Both the position numbers and the translations under genes were made by a program. The notes below the pieces were generated by a model, which worked only from the letters and a program-made list of their open reading frames with translations, was not told where the DNA came from and did no database searches. A stretch of DNA of 64,000 nucleotides, from the NCBI GenBank assembly GCA_029961685.1, contig JARWKL010000007.1, positions 6,592,708-6,656,707 of the forward strand. The letters are read 5' to 3'. Shown piece after piece: positions 34,506 through 47,849 of this stretch. Source of the DNA: Aristolochia californica (lineage: Eukaryota; Streptophyta; Magnoliopsida; Piperales; Aristolochiaceae). The first letter of the stretch is position 1, and the number at the start of each line of letters is the position of its first letter.

Positions 34506-34749
34506 ATCGACCATACCGCCGGCAACCTCGGTTAACGTCGAGGCAATGTTGAGCAAGTTGCGCCTGATTGTAAAAGATCTGATCTTCAAATTTCAAGTAC
34601 ATGAAAAAGACTAAATAAAAAGCAAATCTAGAAAGATAAAGAGCGAGAAACTGTTACAGTAAGAGCTTCCGCGGCGACTCATGAATGGAGTCGGAGAGGT
34701 ACTCTTCGATGGCCGGCCGATCCAAATCAACCTCCGACTTGGCTCTTTC
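34506..34749 (-). pseudogene. GPAT9: GPAT9 fragment (first exons only)
   Basis: Two exon pieces on the minus strand: 34749-34658, reading SEVDLDRPAIEEYL then HESPRKLL, and 34563-34506, reading RNLLNIASTLTEVAGGMVD. They join in frame across a 94-base intron with GTAACAG / AATCAG borders, and a GTAAGT donor follows at 34505. They match the N-terminus of plant glycerol-3-phosphate acyltransferase 9 (KSELDLD...IEDYL, KLSLRDLLDISPTLTEAAGAIVD), an ER enzyme of triacylglycerol and membrane-lipid synthesis. The acyltransferase domain and all later exons are absent. There is an acceptor just before GAAAGAGCC and no ATG. A captured or deleted gene piece. Confidence 0.8.
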
Positions 34750-34959
34750 CTACAACAGATCGAACAAGGGAACGGATACAGATCACTCTCTGTTCTGCTT
34801 GCCTCCTTTTCTTCCTGTGTGCTTCTGTTCATAACTTCGTTACGCTCGATTACGCGAATTCCCGCATTTCGAGACATTACTCTGGCGCAGAAACGCTCAC
34901 ACGAAACAGTAAATTGAAACCAGCGAACATTTAAATTCAGCAATCTTTAATGAACCAGA

Positions 34960-36290
34960 AAACGTGGCGTAGGGGTTCGTAGTTGTATTCATCCAGAGAG
35001 GGAAACGATTATTGATCCAGAGAGGGGATGAGAAGAGGAAAACTGAAATTCAGTTTTTTTATTTTAATATTAATATGTATAACTAGTTTAATCATAAGTA
35101 TAATAATTATTATTTAAAAAATAACAATTAAAAATTAACTACAAAATATATTTTTAAATATAATTTCAAAACAAGTATAATTATTTAAAGTAAGTAATAA
35201 AAATATATTAATTAATTATTTTATAAATATATATTATTTAATATTATCACCTTCTTGGCGTTTAGTGGTGTATCATTCTCGTGTGACAAGATTTGAGCAA
35301 ATTAGTCTTGTTTATTTAAATAGAAACCTTGATAATCCAAGATAAGGTCAAGGTGATGTGAGTATTTGTATAGCAATGATGTGTCAAGTGGAAGTGTAAT
35401 GATGTATGCAGCTAAGGTATCTTTAAGTTCTTCAGGGTGCCTGAGATGTTTGAACCTTGTTCCTATATGACCCCATCAATTCGCCATTCACCAATATTTG
35501 AAACTATAATTGCTTGTGTAAATATGTTCGATTAATTAGTAATTACTTAATCACATGCCAATCTTGTGGCAATAATAAAACCTAACTCATTACTAAATTA
35601 TTATTTTCACATCCTAATTCCATATTTTAAAACATATTCTAATGGTTATTTTACATATTTTCTTTGCTCGAAGATCCACCTTCAGTGTAAGGATGCTTGA
35701 TCTAGGACCATTTGCATATCAATTGCAAGTAATCTCACATAATTAATTCATCAAGTTGGCCCATTATTTAAAGCCTTAAGGATAAGCAAGGGGGCATGCC
35801 ATAAATTATGAACAATAACTCCAATTGAAAATTAATGTTAACAACATTTTTAATGTTCTAATTTTGTATTTTGAACCCTTTGTTCCACAAGTCTTCCCCA
35901 TATGTGACTTGTACAAATCTATATACAATTGGTCATTAGTTTGTTGTTATTTTTATTATTTATTAAGAATCAAATATAAATACAGTGAATTATATATCCC
36001 GTTAACGTCCTCCTTTTTAATTCAAAATTAGGAAAACATGATTAAATTTTTTAATTGCTTAAAAAAACCAAAATGGAAATGGTTATCAACCCAACCCACC
36101 TCACCTCGTGCGACAAAACATGGCACTTCGTAACTCTGTCACATATACACATATACACACACATACTTGATTTAGGGTTAACCCAGTTCCAGATACTTAA
36201 GCTAGGGTTAACCCGGTGCCTAAGCTCAACAATCGAATTCCCATACTAATTTGACAAAAAAACAGGAGAGAGTAAAATCGAAAATATTTA
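34960..36290. other. AT-rich intergenic DNA
   Basis: 35050-35250 is nearly pure A/T. 35270-36290 has normal plant intergenic composition. No conserved gene, tRNA or structured repeat was recognised. Confidence 0.5.
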
Positions 36291-36305
36291 TTTTCATATT
36301 TTTTA

Positions 36306-36370
36306 CACGTGACTCCATCAGCCACGGCCCACGTGGATGTTCTTCACATGCCTTCTATCTTTCGCACGTG
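36306..36370 (+). promoter_or_regulatory. Three G-box/ABRE (CACGTG) sites
   Basis: CACGTG at 36306-36311, 36330-36335 (within the palindrome CCACGTGG) and 36365-36370, all within 65 bases. They lie about 0.8 kb upstream of the TATA box of the helicase gene. Such clusters bind bZIP/bHLH factors in plants. Which gene they serve is inferred. Confidence 0.4.
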
Positions 36371-37148
36371 ACATCCGCACCCGAAATAATGTAGAGCAAT
36401 ACTTCACGAATACCTTTCATCGTTTTCTTCACGCATTTTTACTCTATTCCAAGCGTGTTATTTGACCATATTATTCTTGTTCTAAACCGAAATGCCAGAT
36501 GCGTCCCTTCACGGACGGACTCGATCTGTTTCATCCATGGCCGAGATTTATGTACAAATATGGTAAAATTAGGTCGAGATAGGCAGGGGAAAAAAGGAAG
36601 GCTGACGTGTCTTTTTATTTTAATTTTTTCCAATTATAGGACCTGCGTTGTGTTTTTTCGATCTTCGGGTGTCGCTTTCTTGATAAAAGGAAGGAGCGGT
36701 GGAGATGAGACAGGCGCGGATGATTGCTTGATTTAGGAAGGTTATTATAGTCTTTTCATCGAAAGTACTTTATTTAATGGATAAATACGGAAACGTAATG
36801 TACGTAAACATTTCGTGTGTATTTAAGAGACCAATTAAATTCCTTAAACAAATCAACTGAATAGGCACTTGTTTAAAAAGTCGATCATATCCTTTTCTAA
36901 AGTGGAAATTTCAGGAATTTTAACTTAGAAAATTCTATCTTTAGAGGGTTATTTTCGTCCATTGAGGAACTGAACAGGTCGCCTGAGTGCAGTCTCCTAA
37001 TCCGGTTTAAAAAGTGAAAACCTTAAAAGAGGGAACATTATCGATTTTACCTAATAAACAGTCGAAATTACAGTTATATCCTATCGCCGGGTCATGTTTC
37101 ACGGTGACCGGAGAAATTCTCGGCCGGCGAGCTTGGCCTCGATATTTC
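36371..37148. other. Upstream region of the helicase gene
   Basis: No gene seen. Short open frames here have no recognisable motifs. Probably promoter-proximal DNA of the gene that follows. Confidence 0.4.
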
Positions 37149-37158
37149 CTATATATAC
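37149..37158 (+). promoter_or_regulatory. TATA box of the helicase gene
   Basis: CTATATATAC is followed by a CT-rich start region (37160-37260), as is usual for plant 5' leaders. A transcription start near 37180-37190 is inferred. Confidence 0.5.
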
Positions 37159-37184
37159 CCCTCGCCCCACCCGCTCTGCTTCCT

Positions 37185-38830
37185 CATATATTCTTTCGCT
37201 CCTCTCTTGTATGTGAGCCTCTGCTCCTTGTTTCGCTCCCTTTTTACGTTTTTTTCACGGTTTCTAGATTCGGAGGTTATCAGAGGTAAGATTCCATTTC
37301 TTAGGAATCTTTTAATTGAATATTTGGTATGTCTGTTTTCAGTCCTCTGGTTATGCTATCTCGCCTGTGGAATGGAGCGTGAACTAGGATCATAAGCCGA
37401 AGCTAAGATCGTCGACCGAGAGATGGAAGGACATAAGTGGGAATATTGTTTTTATGATCTCTTTTCAGTAATCCCCTGACGCCTTTTATGCAATTGTGTG
37501 GGTTTGTTTGTGACTTCCGGGGACGGTGCCCTCGGTTGCGAGGTTGTTTTGTTCGGGATCGGATTTTGTTTCTAGAATTGAATTTGTCAGTAGATGTTAC
37601 CAACCCGTGAGAGCGATTGAAATGTTTAGGCTTAATTTTACGAAAAATCAGGAGTTTTATCTAGCTTTTTATGTGTCATTGCATCAAGGGTCTGTTTGTT
37701 AGGGTTTCCCTTTTATATCTGTTTCTATACTCGGATGTGTTACTAGACATTGGGATTAGTTATTGCTCACTTTGCCCGTTAGATTGATGAGTGAAAACAA
37801 AGGTTTGGAATCTGATTTCTGTAATGTAGTTTTTTTATTTTTATCAGATGCTTCTCTAGTGTAAGATCCACTTTACCGAGAGAGCCAAAAGTTTGAGTCG
37901 TATTTCGCTTCAGGCTGGTGTCTAGGTTTGTAACGGTGCTAGGCTCTACATTCTATGTTTTGGTTAAAATTGGTTTCTTCCCTGACGAGTGTCGTCAATG
38001 TATCCAACAATTATTGCCGTATTATCTTAGTTAATACCTTGTGATATAATGTGGTCCTGAATGAGTACATGAGGTCATGTTCTTATATATCCCAACGACC
38101 GATATTTGAAACAGATTATTGATTGAATTGGAGTTTCTCGTAAAAATGGTACCATTAATGGGCTGTGTCAGATAGAATATCTGCCCATATCTGCAAATGA
38201 TGCTGTCTGTTTACATAGCAACTTCCTGTTTCAACACTAATTTAGAAATGAGTCGGTAGGCTGCTTCAGATAATGTGTCTGTAGGCATTCCTGTTGCTTT
38301 CGTTTTTTATATCCGATTTGATGATTTCTTCCAAGTAAATTTTTCTGAAGTGATCTGGAACCACATAGTGGGATAACCTTGATGCTTGTCAACTTAAGCA
38401 ATTTATTTTTATCTTGCACCGGACTTGATGGGTGGTCATCTCATATGTTTTGCAGTTTTATAGCTTCTGAAGTCATCTTATACTGGGACTCGAGGTGGAT
38501 AAGAAGGAGTTTTGGATGAATGCTAGTTCAGCCTATATATTATGGATGTTGGACTGTGGAATGATTGTCTCCAGGTATGATTTAATATAACTGAGTCCTG
38601 AACATAACTCTCTTTATCTATTTACATATATGACCGCGTTTAACTTCTTATTATATGTTGTTGGCAGAATCTGTTGTCTTGTAGTGCTTTCATCTTTCTG
38701 AGGCCTCAGAATTTGCTACATCAATTGTTGGCATGTCATGTGCATTTCTATATAACAGAAAGAAACAAGGAAGAGCTCTATCAGGTTTTATTCAGCAACT
38801 AACTGTAGATTTTATGTGTTTACTTCTGAA
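37185..38830 (+). other. 5' leader of the helicase gene with two introns
   Basis: Inferred leader exons are about 37185-37285 (ending cagag|gtaag), 38456-38574 (ttttgcag| ... ctccag|gtatg) and 38668-38830 (ttggcag| up to the ATG). The first leader intron is 1.17 kb, T-rich, and starts close to the transcription start. Long first introns of this kind often raise expression in plants. Borders are from splice motifs only. Confidence 0.5.
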
Positions 38831-41800
38831 ATGGGTTCTAGAGGGAGGTTTATCTTTGATCTAAATGAACTCCCTGCTGAGGAAGATGGAGAGAGTGATG
38901 GGTTGCTCCATGTCCAGCCCTCAAAGCTGCTGTCTTCTGAAACTCTGCCCAATACTGATATGCTTTTATCGTCTCAAGTTTGTAATAGGATTGTCAACAA
39001 TCATACTTTTTCACATGCATCTGCTGTATCAGGCTTCCAACCTTTTGTTAGGCCTAAAGAGGCAAATAGCTCCAAGGATAGTGTAGTAGTAAAAGAGGAT
39101 GAATCAAATGCTCGTCCTGACTTGTCTCCAATGAGAGTATGCAATAATGAAAAAAATAAAGTCGAACCAGAAACTGTAGGTAGGAGCGATACTCAGACTA
39201 CAGAGAAGGAGGAAGGTGAATGGTCATATATGGAAGGAAGTAATGAAGAGATAGCTGGTGACAATGTGGACAATACAAAGAAAACAGAGGTAGCTAGAAA
39301 AGGGAAAGGCTCTGAGAGTATTTCTAAAGATGAGGGGCTCCCGGCCAGTGTCAAAGGTGAAATTGGTGACACTAACAAGAATGACAATAGTCAAGTATCT
39401 TCTGTTCTGGTGCCTGAACAGGCTAAAGAAAACAATAGAATTCCAGATGCTAATGTTAAGGGAGATGCACAGGAAGATAGTTTGGTGGAAACCTCTTTTG
39501 TTCCAAAGCCAAGGGAAGTAAAAGGAATTGAAGCTAGCTATGCTTTGAAGTGTGCAAATAATCCTGGCAAGAAGAACAAAATTGACCAACACAAGGAGGC
39601 TATGCTAGGGAAGAAACGGAATCGCCAGACTATGTTTCTTAACCTCGAGGATGTTAAGCAGGCTGGGCCCATAAAAACTTCAACTCCAAGGAGGCCAAGT
39701 TTCTCATCATCTCTAAATACTCGAACTGTGAAAGAAATTCGTACTATTTCTGCCCCACCCGAACGTGTGGGGGAAAAGCAGGGTCAACCCATGGCCAAGG
39801 ATCAGAAGCAGATGGAAGGATTCAGTACTGAAGGAAATGGTTCTTTGGAGTTAAGTGATCATAAATCTGAGTCTAATGGGGATGTAAATCAAGGTCCCCG
39901 GTTTAAGAAATTAAATGGTTCCAATGACTCATCTGCAGATTGCCCTCCTATTCCAAGGCACAATTCTTGGAAGCAGCCTCCTGACCCAAGGCAGATAAAA
40001 AATCACCAGGGGTCCAGTAGAAAGCCATCTTTGGTCAATCAGAACAAGGAATCTGCAGATTTGAAGTCTGGAAATAGAAAGCATCTTCCCCCAAAGAAGT
40101 TAAATTCAAACAGTTTGCAGTATCAAGATACGTCGGTGGAGCGACTTCTCCGTGAGGTTACTAATGAGAAATTTTGGCATCATCCGGGTATGCGTTAGTT
40201 CATTTGCTTTTGCTTTTGTGTAAATGTTGCTTTTTGATTGCTTGGGTAAATTTGCAGATGACCTCTTTTCACTGAATATTGACCTGTGTTATCCCTTGCA
40301 TTTTTTTATAATATTCATCATTAATTTGGTATATCCTGTCAGGAGTAACTCCTTGAAGAGTGAAAGTTTTCTACTATCAGGAAAGGTCTGAGTGTGCATC
40401 AGATGACTTTCTGACTTATTTCCTTGTTTTAACTTTCATGAGGCTAAAAGACAGGGAGTTTGATCACTATTTGTTTTGTTCTATTGGCGTGCATATGTTT
40501 CATTTTTTCATACTAGTAGAAAGTGTTAAACTATGGCCCCACAATTGCTTCCAGAGTTTTCTGCATATAAATGTAATGTTTTTGGAGGTTGGTTCCCCTC
40601 CACATTGAGAAAAATTTCCACTTACATTTAACCTACTTGAAAAGGTTGGAATTCATCCTTACAATGTAAGTCAAGGACAAAGGCATCCATCTTTACAATG
40701 TGCGTGTGTGGGGTTTGTTTGTGCTGTTCTGGTAAATTGTTTTTCCCCTATCAAATGCATGCACACATATAGCCCTTGTGACGTACTTGAGACATTTATA
40801 TCTCTATATAATATTAAAAAATAGTCTTTTAAATATGCAGAAGAGACAGATCTCCAATGTGTTCCTGGAAAGTTTGAATCTGTAGAAGAGTATGTTAGAG
40901 TGTTTGAACCCTTGCTTTTTGAAGAGTGTCGTGCACAACTCTACAGCACCTGGGAAGAATTCACTGAAACAGTTTCCAAAGATGCACACATTATGGTTCG
41001 CATAAAATATGTTGAGAAGCGAGAAAGAGGTAAATATTTAGTATTCCTCTGTGAAGGATAATTAATTTTTTGTGGTGCTTTTGCTATAAGGGTCCTTTCT
41101 CATGCAGTAAAATCATTTTTTTTTTTTTTTTTGGTTGGTTTATTTGGACTTGATATATTCAGTGTTTGTTGTTGATATTATCTTCATGTGGTGTTTCCTC
41201 CAGTACTCTTGTTTACCTTGAAGTGCAAAAATAAATAAATATGAAAATCTAAGTTTCTGGTGTACCTCCACCCACCTGTTGGATGGAAAGAAAAGCAGAA
41301 GGGTTAAGCCAGTTTATATTGGTATTATTTGTTTCTATTATTGTTGGAGAAAATGTTAGGTCTCTAGCTTCTGTCTCAGTTAAGTAGTGGCCCTGATTTT
41401 TTTTTTTTTTTGCCCTTTTTTGAGTAATTGGAATTCTTATAAATCATGAAGAGAAAAACACGAAAAGGTAGGGATGGTGGAATGAGGGTTAGACCCTTAC
41501 TCCTTAAAGTGTGAAGGTGTCTTGTCAACCTTGTCTTGTTCACTGGCAGCTGTTACATCATGCACTTTTGTGAAACTTCTCTTGTGCAAATGAGACATCA
41601 CATTAATGTGGGATTACTGAGCAAGAAATGACAAATAGGGAATTTAGATCTTGTTTCCTTCAGCAGGATATGTCTCAGACAGATTCTTCTCTGGCTACAT
41701 GGATGCCAACCTGATTTCTCTTGCTGGTTATGTTTTGCAGAGTAAGCTGCCCTTCAACAGGCCATCTTACTTGGGATCCTTGTAGCATGATATTGGTCTT

Positions 41801-44800
41801 ACAGATGCTGCACATTTCTCCAGGCCTGTACTTGTGAGTGATTGGGCCTGGTTTATTTATCCCAAGTACTTTTCTGTGCGCAGAAAAATGATTTGAAATT
41901 CTGGCATCAGTCTGGATGTTAGCTGGTTTTAGGTTTTATTTTCTTCTTGAACCAGCTTCTCAGGTGGTTTTCTTCTGGTAGATTTATTAAGGTCACGAAA
42001 GTCAAATGCCTTAAAAACAGAGGGAAAGATGAATTTTGTGTCTCTGACGTCACATGAGGCTAACTTCATGAGATTCTACACTGTTTTCTGCAAGTGGGTG
42101 GTTCTCATCAATAATGTATCAGTTAATGTTTTATATGTACATAAGTCAGTAATAATAAATAATTTGTTTTTCAAGATTTGTATTTTCTTTAAGTTGGAAG
42201 TTTCTGCTAAAAATTGAAGTTGTTACAGTTAATGGGGTTACCTGACAGTTCATTATGGATACCTATTGGAATTTAATGTGATCCTACCTATCTTGTGCAA
42301 ATATTGTGATGGGCATTGTAATCTAATTGGATTGATGACACTGACACTGATCTTTCATTGGTCCAAATTCAAATGCATGAGTTTTATCATTTGGTTTTTG
42401 TATTGAATTGGCATTATTTATTCATAGCATTGGCAGTATTTATATATTTTCTTAGTTAAATATAATTGCATGAGTTACTGCTTGTTCCAACTGTTGGCGC
42501 AATCTGTCTTGCGTAAATTTAGTTTGCATATTGATTGGGTTAGCTTTTTTTTATATTAGTTCTTTCTGTTGAATCAGGATGGTACGATGTAATTGTTCTT
42601 CCAGTCCATGATTGCAAATGGACATTTAAGGAGGGTGATGTTGCGGTTCTTTCTACCCCCAGGCCTGGTGCAGGTTTGAGCACTGTGTTGTTTTACTTTC
42701 AAATAATGCAATTAATATGCTTCTTACTCTGATTGTTTGTTGACAATGTCAGTTGTTGCTCTGTGAAGCAGGCCGTTCTAAGAGGAATAATATTGCTGGT
42801 GTAAGTGAGGATGATGTGGATTCCGAGGTTACCGGAAGGGTCGCAGGTACTGTCAGGCGTCATATCCCTGTTGATACTCGGGATCCTCCAGGAGCTATTG
42901 TTCATTTTTATGTGGGGGATACATATGATTCCAATAGGTAAATAGGCTGACTTGCTCATGAGAAATTTAATTAGAATAGAATAGAATAAAATAGTATGAT
43001 CTGCTTTGACTTTATGCAGTGGTTTTTTGGTGACTTAGTTGTAGAATCCTTTTGCATTTTCAGCAAGATTGATGATGACCATGTGCTGAGGAAACTCCAG
43101 GTGAAGAACATGTGGTATCTTACTGTACTCGGATCTCTGGCAACTACGCAGCGTGAATATATTGCTCTTCATGCATTTCGCCGTCTAAATATACAGGTTA
43201 GTACTGCTTCTGCATTAATTGTGTATAAGTTAAGATGTGCAGACAGGTTGAAATGCAGCACTGTTATTATGCAGATGCAAACTGCTATTCTCAAGCCAAG
43301 TCCTGAACATTTCCCAAAATATGAAGAGCAAACTCCAGCAATGCCAGATTGTTTCACACAGAATTTTGTCGACTATCTGCATCGAACTTTCAATGGGCCC
43401 CAGTTGGCGGCGATTCAGTGGGCTGCAATGCACACTGCTGCTGGTACTAGTGGTTCTGGAGCTTCAAAAAGGCAAGAACCTTGGCCTTTTACCTTAGTTC
43501 AAGGACCCCCTGGAACAGGGAAGACTCACACTGTCTCGGGCATGCTAAATGTTATCCATCTTGTTCAGTATCAGCACTATTACACTGCTTTGCTCAAGAA
43601 GCTTGCTCCAGAAAGCTATAAACAAGCCAATGAGTCCAACTCTGAGAGTGTCAGTACCGGTTCCATTGATGAGGTGCTGCAAAGTATGGACCAAAATCTC
43701 TTCCGAACTCTTCCAAAACTTTGTCCGAAACCTCGAATGCTGGTTTGTGCTCCATCAAATGCTGCAACAGACGAGCTACTAGCACGTGTTCTTGATCGTG
43801 GGTTCATAGATGGTGAGATGAAAGTCTACCGGCCTGATGTGGCCCGTGTTGGTGTTGATTCACAAACCCGTGCAGCACAGGCAGTTTCTGTTGAAAGGAG
43901 AACGGAACAACTTTTGGTTAAGGGAAGAGAAGAAATTATTGGTTGGATGCACCAATTGAAAGCACGTGAGGCTCAGTTTTCACAGCAGATAGCTTGTCTC
44001 CAGAGAGAGCTCAATGCGGCTGCTGCAGCTGGTAGGTCTCAGGGATCAGTTGGCGTGGATCCTGATGTTCTTGTTGCTCGTGATCACAATCGAGATACCT
44101 TACTGCAAAACCTTGCGGCAGTTGTTGAAGGGAGGGATAAAGTTTTGGTGGAAATGTCCCGTCTTTTCATATTAGAAGGGAGGTTTCGTCCTGGGTGCAA
44201 TTTTAACTTGGATGAAGCTAGGTCTAATCTTGAAGCAAGTTTTGCTAATGAGGCTGAGATCGTTTTCACAACAGTCTCAAGTAGTGGGCGGAAGATTTTC
44301 TCTCGTCTCACACATGGGTTTGATATGGTGGTCATTGATGAGGCAGCTCAAGCAAGTGAGATGGCGGTTCTTCCTCCTCTATCTCTCGGTGCAGCCCGGT
44401 GCGTTCTTGTTGGGGACCCGCAACAGCTTCCAGCAACTGTCATTAGCAAAGCTGCTGGGACACTTTTGTATAGTAGAAGCCTTTTTGAAAGGTTCCAACA
44501 AGCTGGTTGCCCAACCATGTTGTTATCTGTCCAATATAGAATGCATCCACAAATACGGGACTTCCCATCTAGGTATTTCTACCAAGGTCGTCTCACAGAC
44601 AGTGAAAGTGTTGCAAACCTGCCTGATGAAATCTACTACAAGGATCCACTATTGAAACCTTATGTGTTTTATGATATCACCCATGGGAAAGAGTCCCACA
44701 GGGGCGGGTCTGTTTCATATCAGAATATTCATGAAGCGCAATTTTGTTTGAGATTGTTTGAGCATCTTCAGAAGATCCTGAAATCTCTTGGTATAAACAA

Positions 44801-45531
44801 TAAGGTCTCTGTTGGCATTATTACACCATACAAATTGCAGCTAAAGTGTCTCCAACGGGAGTTTGATGAAGTTCTGAATTCTGATGAAGGGCGAGATTTA
44901 TACATTAACACAGTTGATGCATTCCAGGGACAAGAACGAGATGTTATAATCATGTCATGTGTCCGTGCATCTAATCATGGTGTTGGCTTTGTAGCAGATA
45001 TTCGCCGGATGAATGTTGCTCTCACTCGTGCTAGGAGAGCCCTATGGGTGAGTCTGCCCTTAACTTTGTTGTTTTTAACATACTCAAATAGGGGCAATGT
45101 CCTCAAAATGAATGTTAACTGGCAACATCACCTTCATGCAGGTTATGGGAAATGCTAATGCTCTCGTGCAATCTGATGACTGGGCAGCTTTGATTTCAGA
45201 TGCCAAAGTGAGAAACTGTTTTGTGGATATGGATTCTATCCCGAAAGAGTTTTTTGGTCCAAAAGCTTCTTCTGGCTATACCCCAATGAAAGGACCCTCT
45301 AGTATGAGGGGAATGAGGATGGGAGGACCCAGGTATAATAGACAGTTTGACATGCATCCGGAGCCTAGATCTGGGACACCATCAGAGGATGATGAGAAGT
45401 TGAGTTCTTTCATTTCAAGGAATGGCAGTGACAGGAATTTAAAGCTTCCACTGGTAGAGAATTCTTTGGATGACTTGGAACAGTCGAGAAAGAGGCAAAA
45501 CACTGGTGGGGCATTGAAAAGAGATTCATAG
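38831..45531 (+). CDS. SEN1-like superfamily 1 helicase
   Basis: Seven coding exons: 38831-40187, 40841-41029, 42578-42673, 42772-42937, 43064-43196, 43275-45047 and 45142-45531, making 1367 residues. The start MGSRG was chosen because plant homologues begin with MGSRGR.LFDLNE; an in-frame ATG lies five codons upstream. Residues 1-450 are charged, Ser-rich and disordered. A conserved domain follows (KFWHHP, EEYVRVFEPLLFEECRAQLY). The helicase core shows GPPGTGKT (724-731), DEAAQ (about 1002), GDPQQLP (about 1027), QYRMHP, DAFQGQERD and NVALTRAR, the UPF1/SEN1 set. SEN1-type helicases unwind RNA and RNA:DNA hybrids and act in transcription termination and R-loop removal in the nucleus. Close plant relatives are Arabidopsis At4g30100/At2g19120. 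The gene is intact. Confidence 0.93.
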
Positions 45532-47849
45532 ATATGGAGGTTCTGGTGATGTCATTTGCGAGTTCTTTGATGCACTCTTGAGGGTAGCTTCCTTGAGATA
45601 GTTGGCCTGACCTGATGTGACAAGCTGCTGTGGAATGTGCAATTTCATTCCTTGACCAAGCATTTAATCCTGTTGGTATAGAAGCTTGTAGGGGCAAACC
45701 TCTGCTGGATTTGTGGGATTCCTTGTTTGGCCCTCTCTAAGCTCTGAAGCTTACAAAGTAATCTTACATTTACCAGAGAGGGGTGCAGACGATGAGCTTG
45801 AAATAGGATGTACCGAAGTCTCCAAGGTGGAGAGATGGTTCGTGGGACGCGCACTGTTCCATAATTCAGGAACTTGCGATCTCTGGGCACTCCAAGACTC
45901 GAGAAGGGGGTGAATTTTGTGCTACCGAGGTGCCCTCCCACCTTAAGATATGAATTACATGCCTGTTAAATGTCTAAGCTTAACCCGGTCTCTTCTGTCA
46001 CACCCGCTGAAAAACGGTAAAAGTGAAGAAAAGATTGGAACATACAGAAATTAAATTTTATTTGTCTATTCAAAGGGGGGGGGGGGGACACATCGTGCTA
46101 ATGCTGATGCATTGCAGTTGGATGTAGGATGACTGACTGGATAAAAAATGCTGATTGCCATCCTTGAAAAAAAATGAATTTTAAAGGTGTACAGACAGTG
46201 GTTACAGGATTACTTTGTAAGAAAATTGCAGGGGCTGATTTATGATGTCACCTGTGTTGTAAGTGTACATTACCATTTTGTAATAAAAATAATTCTTTCT
46301 TTGTTTCTGTCACTTTATGGTACTCGTATGTATTACTCTTCAATTATCACTATCAGCACTCGGCATGAAGCTGAGCATTCTGATGCTTGCGATGTGTTAG
46401 AGCAGGAGGTTTGGGAGGAGCACGTCTCACCCTGCCACAATCATTCTATTCTCCTTATGTTCTGTAAGTGAATTCATAAAAAAATTATTTTTACTCGTGG
46501 GTAGTCCAAGATTGCTGTCTTGTATGCTTCATTTCTCTTCAAACTACTGCTGCTATGCTCCTTATCTTAAATTGTTTGGCCCCTGCAACAAAAACAAGAA
46601 TTGGTTCAGAAATGTCCTAGTTTACTTCTTCAAAGCGTGAATTGGGCAACATCTAGTAGTATTTTCTTATTATCTGGATTCGGAAAATGCGTGTTGAGAT
46701 GGTATTACTGGTGCCTGTCTTTCCTCCTGAAGTTGAAGTTCTGGAACTGACCTTTACCTTTTGATGCGCTGCACTCAAAATGATCAGAAGGTCAAGCAAT
46801 CACCGGCGAGTTACACTGTCTCTAAGTTCTAACATCTTCATCAGCTTTCCTTTATTCGTGATGACAATTATTATTCTGGGCATCATAGCATTAGGATTCC
46901 AAGAGAAGAAATATTGAGCAGGCCTATATTTTTAGGATCAGTTCTTTTACTAATCAGTTGTTCAACGGTAGACTGAATGCCGGATGGTTGTCCTCTCTAC
47001 AGAAGGTTCAAGCTGCCAATGAAAGATTATTGTGTTCGTAGTGGCAGGTGGTTGAAACCGAAACATTATCCGAAAAGGGAGGAACTCCATGGATTAGTAG
47101 TGCAATCGTAGAATAAGAGATAACAATAGAGTACTCTTTTCTTTTCCCTCGATTGTTTAGGGAAGATTATTGAAGTTTGCGTATCTGTTTCCCTTGTCAA
47201 CAGTAGCTTCTAATCTTTTAAAGAGTGTTTTGATTGGGTCAAATTGGGTTTTATGCATGCATTGAACCTTTGGAAAGATCTGAGGTAATATGCTAACTCT
47301 CATGTCAATAAATAAAAAAAAAATAGTTATGATTTACGATGAAACTGGTTCTTGTTTTGGATTTTGAAAGGGCTAGTGTGGTAAGTAGTCTGAATTGTTA
47401 TTTCGTTGAAGAAGCAGGATTCAATTAACTGTAAGGCTATAAAGGGGAAACATGGTTCGTTTTCAAACTGCAGGAGGTCGCCGATTTGATTATTTTATCG
47501 GCAGTTTTGTTGTGGGCAAGTTGGCCAGTGGCTAAAGTGGAGCGAGGGGAACCGAAGGTGTGCGAGTTGCAGGTCCGACGTTGATGATAGGGCACAGCCT
47601 TCCGACTGTTTTTCCGCCTTGGTGGAGCCAATGGCTTGAGACATTTGTTTTGGCATGGCAGAGTGAAATTTGACAGGCCTTATGATTTGTGGCTATTGGA
47701 AGCTTTTGTGATTAGTAGAAGCTATGATTAATTGTTTACTTTAGTGTCAAATCAATGGAAGAAATATCTAATATTTTTGTCTATTTGATTGTAGAAGAAG
47801 GGATTGATGGGTGGTGTGTCTGGAATCGTAAGGGATGTTTTATATATAA
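45532..47849. other. 3' UTR of the helicase gene and intergenic DNA
   Basis: The first 700-800 bases are probable 3' UTR. A 13-base G run is at 46075-46087, and gtaataaaaataatt near 46280 is a plausible poly(A) signal region. From 46500 to 47850 no gene was recognised. A 64-codon minus-strand frame at 47437-47631 is basic and motif-free and is not called. Confidence 0.45.

Noticed and set aside
47437..47631. 64-codon basic frame on the minus strand
   Set aside because: Isolated, with no motif and no supporting signals.
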